The notes under the pieces: generated by a model
Database searches by the model: none
The model's input: the letters and a program-made list of their open reading frames with translations, nothing else
What the model was told of the DNA's origin: nothing
Shown: positions 27,153-36,200 of the stretch, piece by piece
How positions within the stretch are numbered: position 1 is the first letter of the stretch
How the letters are laid out: each line of letters begins with the position of its first letter
Made by a program: the position numbers and the translations under genes
Assembly (NCBI RefSeq): GCF_030376605.1
Contig: NZ_JARRAE010000006.1
Location: 186,001-250,000 of the forward strand
DNA: 64,000 bases
Direction: 5' to 3'
From: Pseudochrobactrum sp. sp1633
GTDB taxonomy: Bacteria > Pseudomonadota > Alphaproteobacteria > Rhizobiales > Rhizobiaceae

Positions 27153-28238
27153 TCAATCTTCTTCAGCAACGCCACGCCGCCAATAGGCAACGGCCATATG
27201 CTCTTCACGCTTTAATCCACACTCTTTACGCCAAAAACTGCGAATAGCTTTAAACGCATCGAATTCGCATCCGGCCCAGGCAAAAATGCGCTGGCCTTCA
27301 ACCTGCACCGGCGCCGCATCTTTAACAGCATCAATCAACAGCGTCGTCGTTCCGGCATCGGCACCATTGCGATGCAGCCATTTCAGATCAAGCTGCGCTT
27401 GTGTTTGCAGAGCCTGCTCTTCTGCCTCATCCGCCACTTCAATGCGCACGATCACTGTGGCCGTGGCTGGCAGACGCTCCAGAATACGGGATATTGCCGG
27501 CAAAGCCGTCTCATCACCAATCAGCGTATAAATATCAGCCTCACCTGCATCCCCGCCACCGGGGCCGGTCATGCCAACAATATCACCGGGTTGCGCTTGT
27601 ATCGCCCATTCTGTGCCCGGCGCGGCAATGGTGCTGGGATGGACAACCATATCAATATCGACCCAGCCCTGCGCTACATGAATATCCCTGATCGTATAAA
27701 CACGGTTCATCAGCCGATATTCACCATCCGGCCAGACAGGACGCCCATCTGCCCCCAGATGCGGCCACTTCACCTCCAGCGGAGGTTTGGGCGGCAGCAG
27801 CAGGCGTATGTGCAGCCCACCTGTTGTAAAGCGTGCCAGATCATTGCCGCGTAACCGGATGCGGCGCATATGCGGCGTAATATTTTGCACCGCAATCACT
27901 GTCATCTCACGGAAAAACGGCGGCAGATACCCCTCGCCCGCACCATCGCCCTCCCAGAAAAAATTCAGTTCCTGCGCACCGGCATGGTGGACAATACCTT
28001 CAGCAATCGCGAATTTGAGATAGGACAAATCAGCTTCATTCGCAGCCTCAGCTGTCACCAGAAAACTCTCATCCTCAAGCTTCAGTGTCGCCGTTCCCAT
28101 CAAAAACGGAATTGTGCCTGCACCGTCAGTCCGTTCAACCGGATAGTGCTCGCCATAAGCAGTAAGCAAGGTTTCAAACAGTTTTTCCGGTTCAGCGGAT
28201 GCAACTTGTGTCTGCGCGATGAAAACAGCTTTGTTCAT
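27153..28238 (-). CDS. Siderophore-interacting protein (ferri-siderophore reductase) with N-terminal DUF2218
   Basis: 361 residues. Residues 1-95 form a DUF2218 domain ('TQVASAEPEKLFETLLTAYGEHYPVE'); residues 115-360 form the SIP/ViuB flavin reductase, with the FAD-binding segment 'HIRLLLPP' and 'EYRLMNRVYTIRD', 'WAIQAQPGDIVGMTGPGGG', and the C-terminal 'WAGCEFDAFKAIRSFWRKECGLKREEHMAVAYWRRG'. Such proteins release iron from imported ferri-siderophores in the cytoplasm using NAD(P)H. No siderophore receptor is adjacent. The upstream region 28239-28330 is AT-rich with a GAATATTC dyad, but no certain Fur/RirA/Irr box. Confidence 0.9.
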   Translation of the reverse strand: MNKAVFIAQTQVASAEPEKLFETLLTAYGEHYPVERTDGAGTIPFLMGTATLKLEDESFLVTAEAANEADLSYLKFAIAEGIVHHAGAQELNFFWEGDGAGEGYLPPFFREMTVIAVQNITPHMRRIRLRGNDLARFTTGGLHIRLLLPPKPPLEVKWPHLGADGRPVWPDGEYRLMNRVYTIRDIHVAQGWVDIDMVVHPSTIAAPGTEWAIQAQPGDIVGMTGPGGGDAGEADIYTLIGDETALPAISRILERLPATATVIVRIEVADEAEEQALQTQAQLDLKWLHRNGADAGTTTLLIDAVKDAAPVQVEGQRIFAWAGCEFDAFKAIRSFWRKECGLKREEHMAVAYWRRGVAEED

Positions 28239-28375
28239 AAGATCTCCTGCAATTTGGGCATGCCAGAGTATTTCGTCTGCCTGAATTGCCCGATACCTAA
28301 CACCTTATAATATGAATATTCAATTCAAGTTTAAATCTTCAGCTTCAATCAGCCCAAAACATTGCCCGCCTGCAA

Positions 28376-28406
28376 AAGCAAAAGGCCGGATGTTTCCATC
28401 CGGCCT
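28376..28406 (-). terminator. Terminator of the aminotransferase gene
   Basis: Stem GGCCGGATG / CATCCGGCC with a 4-base loop; on the minus strand followed by TTTTGCTTTTG. Confidence 0.82.
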
Positions 28407-28438
28407 CAAGTCAAATTACATCAAGCTATATGCTTTGA

Positions 28439-29557
28439 TTATTTACCGTGAAACTCACGAATCGCTGCAATGATGCGTTCCTGATCTTCACCCGAGAGAT
28501 AGGCATGCATTGGCAGGCTGAGAATACGCGAAGGCAAAGCTTCGGATACAGGCAGACCACCCGGCGCAACCATATAATGCTTATACGCAGTCTGCAGATG
28601 CAGCGGCTTCACATAATAGATAACCGACGGAATACCCTGAGCCTGCAGATGGGCTTTCAGCTCATCACGGCGTTCGGTTTCAATCGAATATTGCGCCCAT
28701 GCGGAGCGAATACCGCTGGCAGGACGGGTTACTTTGACAATATCGCCCAGACCTTCTGCATAACGATTGGCAACCTTTTGACGGGTTTCCATTTCGTCTT
28801 CGAGAATAGCCATCTTTTCCAGCAGGATTGCAGCCTGAATGGTATCCAGACGGGAGTTCAGACCAATACGAACATTGTCATACTGGGTTTCGCCCTTACC
28901 GTGAAAATGGATGGAGCGTAGAACATCGTTCAGTTCATCATCATTGGTAAAGATTGCGCCGCCGTCGCCATAGCAGCCGAGCGGCTTGGCAGGGTAAAAG
29001 CTGGTCGCACCAACATGGCCGAACGAACCGCACATGGCGTTGTCGCGCTTGCCGCCGATAGACTGGGCAGCATCAGAGATAACTTTGAGGCCTTCTTTAT
29101 CAGCGATTGCCATAATCGCACGATAATCAGCAGGCAAACCGAACAGATCAACCGGAATGATCGCTTTTGGCGTCAGACGGCCTTCTTTGCGCACCGCATC
29201 AATAGCGGCCTGCAGCTGTTCGGTGTTCATGTTGTAGGTGTCTTCTTCGACATCGACGAAAACAGCTTCCGCGCCAACCAGCGCCACCACTTCAGCGGTT
29301 GCGGCAAAGGTAAAGCTCGGGCAGAAAACTGCATCGCCAGGGCCAACGCCCATAGCCATCAGCGGCATTTGCAGCGCATCTGTGCCATTGGCACAGGCCA
29401 GAACATGCTTGACACCAACATAGTCAGCAAGCTGCTTCTCAAACTCAGCAACTTCCGGTCCGAGAATATACTTGCCTTCCGCTACAACCTTGAGAACAGC
29501 AGCGTTAAGACGGTCTTCAATGCGAGCGCGCTGGCTCACAAGATCGATGAATTGCAT
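28439..29557 (-). CDS. DegT/DnrJ/EryC1-family sugar-nucleotide aminotransferase (WbpE-like)
   Basis: 372 residues, PLP-dependent fold type I. 'HVLACANGTDALQMPLMAMGVGPGDAVFCPSFTFAATAE' binds the cofactor phosphate, 'ISDAAQSIGG' carries the Asp-Ala-Ala-Gln motif, and the Schiff-base Lys is in 'GATSFYPAKPLGCYGDGGAI' (near residue 184). ATG 29557 is chosen because GGAG is six bases before it; the upstream extension is not family-like. With the Gfo/Idh/MocA gene upstream it suggests the WlbA-WbpE route to 3-amino sugars of surface polysaccharide; the exact sugar is inference. Confidence 0.9.
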   Translation of the reverse strand: MQFIDLVSQRARIEDRLNAAVLKVVAEGKYILGPEVAEFEKQLADYVGVKHVLACANGTDALQMPLMAMGVGPGDAVFCPSFTFAATAEVVALVGAEAVFVDVEEDTYNMNTEQLQAAIDAVRKEGRLTPKAIIPVDLFGLPADYRAIMAIADKEGLKVISDAAQSIGGKRDNAMCGSFGHVGATSFYPAKPLGCYGDGGAIFTNDDELNDVLRSIHFHGKGETQYDNVRIGLNSRLDTIQAAILLEKMAILEDEMETRQKVANRYAEGLGDIVKVTRPASGIRSAWAQYSIETERRDELKAHLQAQGIPSVIYYVKPLHLQTAYKHYMVAPGGLPVSEALPSRILSLPMHAYLSGEDQERIIAAIREFHGK

Positions 29558-29920
29558 GTCGGCTCCAATATCAATTGATCCGCACCATGCACGCGCGCAC
29601 CAGCGAATCGAGTAGTATTTAGTCTCTCGAGAGAGACTTCGCCATGTCTGATCATTCACGGTTTAGCAAATAATGTAACACAGCTTGAAGCAATTACGGA
29701 ATGTCGCGTCTCCCGGTATTCCGCGTAGCAGTCGCGATGAGCGGCTTGTCCGTTTCTTACACCAGAAAAGCCGCTCTATCTCTTTGTTTTATTGTACTCC
29801 CGCAGTCTGTCCACATAGATTGAACCTGATCGGCTCCCTCTGTCAGCCACACTATGGGGCAATTTAGCAGCACCGTCAGCATGACACAGAGCCGGATATC
29901 TCAAATATTTGTGATTCCGC
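29558..29920. promoter_or_regulatory. Intergenic region between the oxidoreductase and aminotransferase genes
   Basis: About 360 bases with no gene. The two genes point the same way, but this long gap with a palindrome near the aminotransferase suggests a separate promoter for the latter. Confidence 0.4.
29621..29638. promoter_or_regulatory. Palindrome upstream of the aminotransferase gene
   Basis: Perfect dyad AGTCTCTC-GA-GAGAGACT, 64 bases before the ATG at 29557; a possible operator. Confidence 0.35.
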
Positions 29921-30880
29921 TCAGCCTGCCGGATGGTTCACAGTGCCTTTGGTCAGAATACGCAACACGCTTACAGCCTCATCCCCATTGGTACGGGGTG
30001 TTTCGCGCGTCTCAATGCTATGAATAAAATGTTCCAATTCGCGGGTCAGCGGCATGCCTTCCTGTACCGGCACATATTCAGGATCAGCCTTTGTAAATGC
30101 GACCTGACCGTTTTGCTGCCAGACTTTGTGGCGATAGAGAGTAAGTTTGCGTTCCCAAGGCTCAGCATCATCAAAAACAGCCATAGCCTTATCACCGACA
30201 ACGGCAAGGCGACGATCCATGATCGGGTTCAGGCGCGATGCGAACAAATGGCTGCGGATACCGTTCGGGAATTCCATATGCAGATGTGCAAAATCGCTCA
30301 AATGATCGACCATTGCCGCACCTTCGCCGCGCACGGCGGAAGGCTCACAGCCGGTCAGCGCCAGAATCATTGAAAGATCATGCGGGGCAAGATCCCACAA
30401 AGCATCATTCTGGCCGTGGAATTTGCCAAGACCAATGCGGTGCGCCTGAATATAGCCGATTTTGCCCAGCTCACCGGCCTGCACCAGTTCCAGAAGCTTT
30501 TCAAAAGCCGGATGGAAACGCAGAATATGGCCAACCATAAAAATACGGCCATGCTTCTGAGCCGCCTGCACCGCTGCCTCGCCATCGGCAACAGTCAGAG
30601 CGATCGGCTTTTCAACCAGAACATCTTTACCGCTTTCCGCAGCACGAATTGCATATTGCGCATGAAACTGCGCCGGAAGCGCCATAACAATGGCGTCAAT
30701 CTCTTTGGAATCAAAAAGATCATCGACGCTGATTTGCGCAACATCATAGTCTGCTGCGAATTTTGCGGAGCGAGCCGGATCAATATCACTGACCGCAGCC
30801 AGAACGCCCAGACCTTTAAGAGTACGGATATGATTGTTGCCCCAATAGCCACAACCGAGAACTGCTATACGCGGTGCCAT
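29921..30880 (-). CDS. Gfo/Idh/MocA-family sugar-nucleotide oxidoreductase (WlbA-like)
   Basis: 319 residues. Rossmann start 'IAVLGCGYWGNNHIRTL' (about 5-21), the family signature 'DVLVEKPIALTVADGEA' with catalytic Lys (near residue 93), 'MVGHILRFHPAF', and 'LWDLAPHDLSMIL' with the substrate-binding His. It likely oxidises a UDP-sugar, giving the keto substrate for the aminotransferase that follows on the same strand. Substrate identity is inference. Upstream lies the tRNA-Met gene on the other strand. Confidence 0.88.
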   Translation of the reverse strand: MAPRIAVLGCGYWGNNHIRTLKGLGVLAAVSDIDPARSAKFAADYDVAQISVDDLFDSKEIDAIVMALPAQFHAQYAIRAAESGKDVLVEKPIALTVADGEAAVQAAQKHGRIFMVGHILRFHPAFEKLLELVQAGELGKIGYIQAHRIGLGKFHGQNDALWDLAPHDLSMILALTGCEPSAVRGEGAAMVDHLSDFAHLHMEFPNGIRSHLFASRLNPIMDRRLAVVGDKAMAVFDDAEPWERKLTLYRHKVWQQNGQVAFTKADPEYVPVQEGMPLTRELEHFIHSIETRETPRTNGDEAVSVLRILTKGTVNHPAG

Positions 30881-31051
30881 AATTTTCTGCCTTTGCTTGT
30901 TGAAAACTCAATAACTTTGCAAAAGATGGATTACAATACCGATTAATGCATAACAGCGCTTGACAGCTATGCGCATACCGACTTATACGACCCCCGTTCC
31001 CAACGAGAACATTGCTTCGCGAAGCAGCTGAAAAGCTTCGAAGCATCGTGG

Positions 31052-31128
31052 GGCGGAGTAGCTCAGTAGGTTAGAGCAGAGGAATCATAATCCTTGTGTC
31101 GGCGGTTCGAATCCGTCCTCCGCTACCA
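31052..31128 (+). tRNA. tRNA-Met (CAT)
   Basis: A full 77-base cloverleaf with encoded CCA: acceptor GGCGGAG/CTCCGCT, D-arm GCTC...GAGC, anticodon arm GAGGA-ATCATAA-TCCTT with anticodon CAT, T-arm GGCGG-TTCGAAT-CCGTC. The G1 start without a C1/A72 mismatch argues for elongator Met (or a lysidine-modified Ile tRNA) and against the initiator. Its 3' end is the insertion site of the island that follows. Confidence 0.95.
31111..31128. other. attL of the genomic island (18-bp tRNA 3' end)
   Basis: ATCCGTCCTCCGCTACCA, the last 18 bases of the tRNA-Met gene, is repeated exactly at 44033-44050 on the same strand. Confidence 0.9.
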
Positions 31129-31218
31129 TTTTATTTTTCATGAAAAATCAAGCATTTATCGTACCGCAGGGGTTCCGGTAATTGTGATACATCTCACGCT
31201 CATGTACGCGGAGATGTC

Positions 31219-33024
31219 ATGGCTCGCTCTTCTTATCTGACCCGGCGCGATGGCCGATATCATATTCAGATTCGCTTTTCATCTACGCTTATGCCACTGA
31301 TTGGCCGACCACTTTATCGAGCGTCTTTACAAACCAGCGATTACAGATTGGCGTTGCTAAGACTTGCAGAATGTTTGCGATGGTTCCACCGAATGAATGA
31401 TAGTGCCGATTACGTAGCCTTGTTTCAAAAGAATACAAAAGAGCTTCAAATATATCTGCGTGACTCATGGCCCATTACAGATGAGCGACTGTTTGCTCGT
31501 GCCTGCTTTGAGGACCTTCTTAAAAGCCTTAACCGGAAAGCTAGAGCAATCAATTGCGATCCGGATATGATTGAGCCGGAATTTTCCAAACTGCTTAAGC
31601 TATTCATCCAGCAAAATGTCGAAGCAGAAGCATATCAGCGCAAAGCAGAGCGCGTCATAGAATATGAACGTGGCCGATCAGATATGAGAGCTGCAATTGA
31701 ATTTGGTGCAGTACCGACCAGTTTTCAGCCGCCTGTAAGCCTAGCAGCTCCCTCCGTTATACCTTACACATCATCCCCTGCCCCTTCTGATAATCTCATC
31801 CCCACAAGTACCAGCCCCTGCTTTTCAGTGGCATTGGCAGAATATCTGGAAACCGCAGACGGCAGCAAAGACAGTCGTCGCGACGTCGAGCTCATTGTGC
31901 AGTTTTTGATTGACCAAATGGGTGATAATCCCGTTCACCAATTCAGTGCAGAGGATGCAATACAGCTTGATAAAATGCTACCAGACATTCCAGATCGTGT
32001 GAAAATCCCTCGTGACCAGTGCACATCGCTATCAAAGCGATACGCATATGCACAGCAGCATGGATGGGAAAATCTTAAGCGTCTGACCGAAGCACGTCTG
32101 CGCAATGGCTACCATAATTCACTATCAAAGTTCTTTGGCTGGCTCATTCAGAAGGGTTATTACGCGCAGCCGAAACCGATCTTCAATACTGTTAGCGGTA
32201 AAAATCTGACGTCGCTCACACGTGATGCTTTTGAATATGACGAAATCGTCAAAATTTTCTCTCAACCCTTATTTCAAGGCTGCAAGACAGAAAAACAAAT
32301 ATGGCAACCTGGAAAGGTTTTCGTCCAGTCACACCTGTATTGGGGCTACATTATCCTGATTTTACACGGCATGCGCATTGGTGAATTTGGTCAGCTAGAT
32401 GCCAGCCATATCAAAGAAGTGGATGAGGTTTTCTATTTCGATTTGCGCTCATTCGACCCAGAGAAAGGGCGAGTACCACTAGAAGAAGTAGTTAAGCTTA
32501 AAACTAGCGGCTCTGAACGCGTCATTCCCATTCATCCTCTCGTTCTTGAACTCGGTCTAATGGATCGTGTGAAAGACCTGAAGCAACGTGGCTGCACCGC
32601 ATTATTTCCAGAATGGGAACCATATCCAAAGCCCAATGGCGAAATACGCTGGGGGCAGCCGATCACTAAAAGCTGGCAATATCTCAAACAAAAGATAGGT
32701 ATCAAACGCGCCAATGTCACAGCTTACTCGGCACGTCACTCATATGCGCAATTTTTGGATTCTACCGGCATCAGCAACAGGGGCCGTAACATGCTTATGG
32801 GGCATTCTATACGAAACGACATTCCTGCACATTATGGCTCGAAAAAACGACTGTCACCGCGCGACCTTAAAGAACTTACCGAAACCTCATCGCGTGAGAT
32901 TCAGTTCATGACCGAGACGCTTCTTGCCACTAAAGAAAAAGCAGATGCGGGAGAATTGTCTATTGCAAAGCCATGGCTACAACGCACGAACTGGTCAGAG
33001 TTTTATCGTCAAAAATTTGGTTGA
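31219..33024 (+). CDS. int: Tyrosine site-specific integrase (DUF6538 N-terminus)
   Basis: 601 residues. N-terminal DUF6538-type segment 'YLTRRDGRYHIQIRFSSTLMPLIG' (about 5-28), a long variable middle part, and a C-terminal catalytic domain with Arg in 'LHGMRIGEFGQL' (near 386), the Arg/His box in 'TAYSARHSYAQFL' (near 506), the second His in 'LMGHSI' and the nucleophile Tyr in 'PAHYGSKK' (near 539). ATG 31219 has GGAG six bases upstream. It starts 91 bases after attL, the usual place for a tRNA-targeting integrase, and should catalyse excision and insertion at the 18-bp site. Confidence 0.93.
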   Translation: MARSSYLTRRDGRYHIQIRFSSTLMPLIGRPLYRASLQTSDYRLALLRLAECLRWFHRMNDSADYVALFQKNTKELQIYLRDSWPITDERLFARACFEDLLKSLNRKARAINCDPDMIEPEFSKLLKLFIQQNVEAEAYQRKAERVIEYERGRSDMRAAIEFGAVPTSFQPPVSLAAPSVIPYTSSPAPSDNLIPTSTSPCFSVALAEYLETADGSKDSRRDVELIVQFLIDQMGDNPVHQFSAEDAIQLDKMLPDIPDRVKIPRDQCTSLSKRYAYAQQHGWENLKRLTEARLRNGYHNSLSKFFGWLIQKGYYAQPKPIFNTVSGKNLTSLTRDAFEYDEIVKIFSQPLFQGCKTEKQIWQPGKVFVQSHLYWGYIILILHGMRIGEFGQLDASHIKEVDEVFYFDLRSFDPEKGRVPLEEVVKLKTSGSERVIPIHPLVLELGLMDRVKDLKQRGCTALFPEWEPYPKPNGEIRWGQPITKSWQYLKQKIGIKRANVTAYSARHSYAQFLDSTGISNRGRNMLMGHSIRNDIPAHYGSKKRLSPRDLKELTETSSREIQFMTETLLATKEKADAGELSIAKPWLQRTNWSEFYRQKFG

Positions 33025-33296
33025 TACGTTGAGAAAAGTTGATTTCATAAATATCAATGAACGATGCAGGAGCTTTCTATAGCAGAAACTATCAACTCTT
33101 ATATCCAAATTGATAACGACACGCCTCTTCATGAGCCTACGTTACTCCTCTTGCGTTCAACCGCCCGGACAATATTAAGGTCCCACCCAGACTGCCTACT
33201 CATCATTAATGGATGCATGAAAGCATCTGATCGCCTATGACCAACGAAATATCATTTCTGTGTCTTTCAGGAGAGGAGTAGATTTCAGCGCGAATA

Positions 33297-36200
33297 TTAA
33301 ATCGTATCAGACGGCTTCTCTGAAATGTCACGAGTTATAGCAATCACTTTCTTACCGTCATTGCGTACTTGATTTATTGCCGTACATTTCTCTTGTACAC
33401 ATTTTACGAGCTCCTCGAAGTTAACAGCCTTACCATCGACAGTTTTCCGGAAAGCGCTTCTTTTTACCTTCTTAGTCTTCTTGTCTTTCTCAACCTTTCT
33501 AGGATGAGAAGCATTGACTAGTACATAGATACCGGTGTGAGATGACGTCTCGAAAAGATATTGATTTGAAAGTTGTTCACTAGGAGTACTCACCAGTTGG
33601 TTCCCAGTCCAATGTTTCATTTCAGCAAGTTTAATCTCGACCGACACTTTCCCCAAAAATTCAAATCTTGAATGCAACCTTAGATCAGGCCGCTTCTCGC
33701 CTGCAACTTCTTGCTCCCGTATAACGGTATAATAGCGTTCCCCAACATCTCTAAGGCGGCCTGCCAACCAGTTCCTTAGGTCGCCTTCCTTCGCGTGTCC
33801 ACGTCTAAAGAATGCGCTTTCATCATCGTCAGAGGTATGAAGTTTTTCTAATAATGCCTCTAAATGTATTTGGCAGAGTTTTCTGAACTCCTCCACGCTT
33901 GCAGGCGGCTTGGATTGATCGTTCAGAAACTGAATCGCCTCATCGCGCGAAAGTTCTGCGCGTCTACCCGACTTACGTCTCATCAATTCGATCTGATACA
34001 GAAACGTATCTCGGTAACTGGAAAGCTGCTTTGATCGTGACAGCCGAGCAAGTGCATCTATCGCATCAGGCGTTTGCAACGCCACCAACATATTGATGTA
34101 ATTTCGTCGGCTACTCTCTGCATGGTCATTTTTTCCCGGTGAATAAACACTCTCGTGCCTTACATCCTTCTCAGGCGGCCATGCTAAATATGATGCCCGA
34201 ACCAACCACTCCAGCAGATTTGAATCCCGGCCATACTCCCTTCGCACATGGCCCGCACCTTCCACGAGAGCAGGCTTGTTCTCTTCGCGCGCCAAAAATT
34301 CGAAGTAGAGCGCTTTCTGCGCTACGCTGTCCAATTCAGTAAACGTTAAGGCCAAAACGTTTATCGCGGCACCGGAGTTCGCATTCATTATCCCATCAAG
34401 CCACTCCCACGCCTCGCGGAAATCGAAACGGGTAGTTGCAGCCCGATAGCCCGAGACAAGAAACCTAGATAGGCGGTTTAGCTCGACAGTTGGGGCCCGA
34501 GCCACGATATCAAGGCAGAGCATTCTATCGCGACGGTTTCTTGGAAGAGCAATCATCAGCATCCGCAGAAGCATCGGAGCCACAAGGTTCCTGATTCCGC
34601 TGCCAGAGTAGGCGATTTTACTTATGCAATCTGATACTTGGTCGCCGCCGTCACAGTGCTCAGAGTTAAAGTCCGCCAACAATGCACCTTTGACTTCGGA
34701 GCAAAATTGAGTTGGGAAGTTAGTCGCCAATTCCTCAACCCACTCGGGAAAGCCGTTTAATTCGTGGAAAGCGTAACGAAAGGCCTTTCGCGCAAGATCG
34801 GCGTCACTAGGCAACTCACCATATGAATAATCCAGGTTGACGCCGGCTAGGCCTATGTGGCCTAGGTATGTTCGTCTTTCAGCGTAACTGGTGTCATGGG
34901 TCTTCCAATATTGCCGCAAGCCATCGCTGAATAGATTGGCAATCTCAGCACCATATTCTTCATTGACAGCACGGATAGTTCCAGTCCCAAGCTCATTTGG
35001 TGCTTTTTCAAAAAGCCAAATGGCGTTGCTGTTGTCGAAGTCACCTGCAGAAATCTCTCTGCGGTTTTTCATTATGAACTTTCGATTCTTGCGAGCTGAT
35101 CTCCAAGACTGCAAAGCTTCCTTCTTGTCCTTAAGCCACCTGTCGACGTCATAGCGATATTGATGCTGGCAGCGCGATATCGTTCGAAGAAGCCAACCAT
35201 GGATACCGAATTGGCGCGTTTGCTCCTTGTCTCCATATTTCTTGAGGCACTGCCTAAGCTGACCTAACGCATACTCGTGATCATCTCCTCGGAGGTTGCC
35301 TAAAATTGTTTTCGCCAAATCGAGATATAATGCCCGCTTGGATAGATCCGTTGCTTCCGATGCAAGTTCACAATAGTGAAATACATCAGAGTGATGGAAA
35401 AGGTATCCGTTTTCTTCTTTGTCACGAATTTCCAAGGGGTAGATCGCTCCAAACGGAACGCGGCCTCTCTGAACGCGCTCAGGGAACAAAGCTACTCGTC
35501 GTTGAATGAGAGCGTGTTTCACTTCGGATCTTGCCCGGAGGCCATCCGCTAATCTCTTCATTGGTGTCTTGAGACTGAATACGTCGATCCTATCATCTTT
35601 GACCAACGCCATCTCGACGGCGTCGAGCAAGTCACTGTCGTCAGGACGAACATCTTCATCAACAACTAGTTCGGACGCTAGGTAAACGATTGCTGGCACA
35701 AACCTTTTGTATCGAGCCGAAGCATTGGGCATTCGGTACCGGTTCTCGTCACGGCCAGAAAACGCAAAGCGCAACAAAATGGATAACCAAATCTGCTTCT
35801 CCGATTTCAACAGACCATCAACTATTTCGATTAAATACTTAGACGTTGCGGATGAATAGTTCGCGCGCTCCCTCTGAATTCTTGAAAGAATACTAATAGT
35901 GTCGAGCAGTGTGGCTTCGCCAAGGACGTATTTTAGGGCCTTAAGCTGGAACATATTCCAGTTCGGTGCGGTGTCAGTATCCTCTACGTTTGGTGGTGTG
36001 GCCATCAGAGCTTCTGACAAGATATCTGCTCGGAAGGTTTGGTCCTCAAATTCATCAAGTGCTGCGCATGCTTCCGCTTTGCTCCGATAGCCAATGTCTG
36101 GATTTCTAACATAGCCCGCCAGTTTTGGGGCAAGCGACTTCATTTGACCAAAACGTGCAATCTCAATTAAAAAATCCGTCAATTCAGGAGAACTAGATTT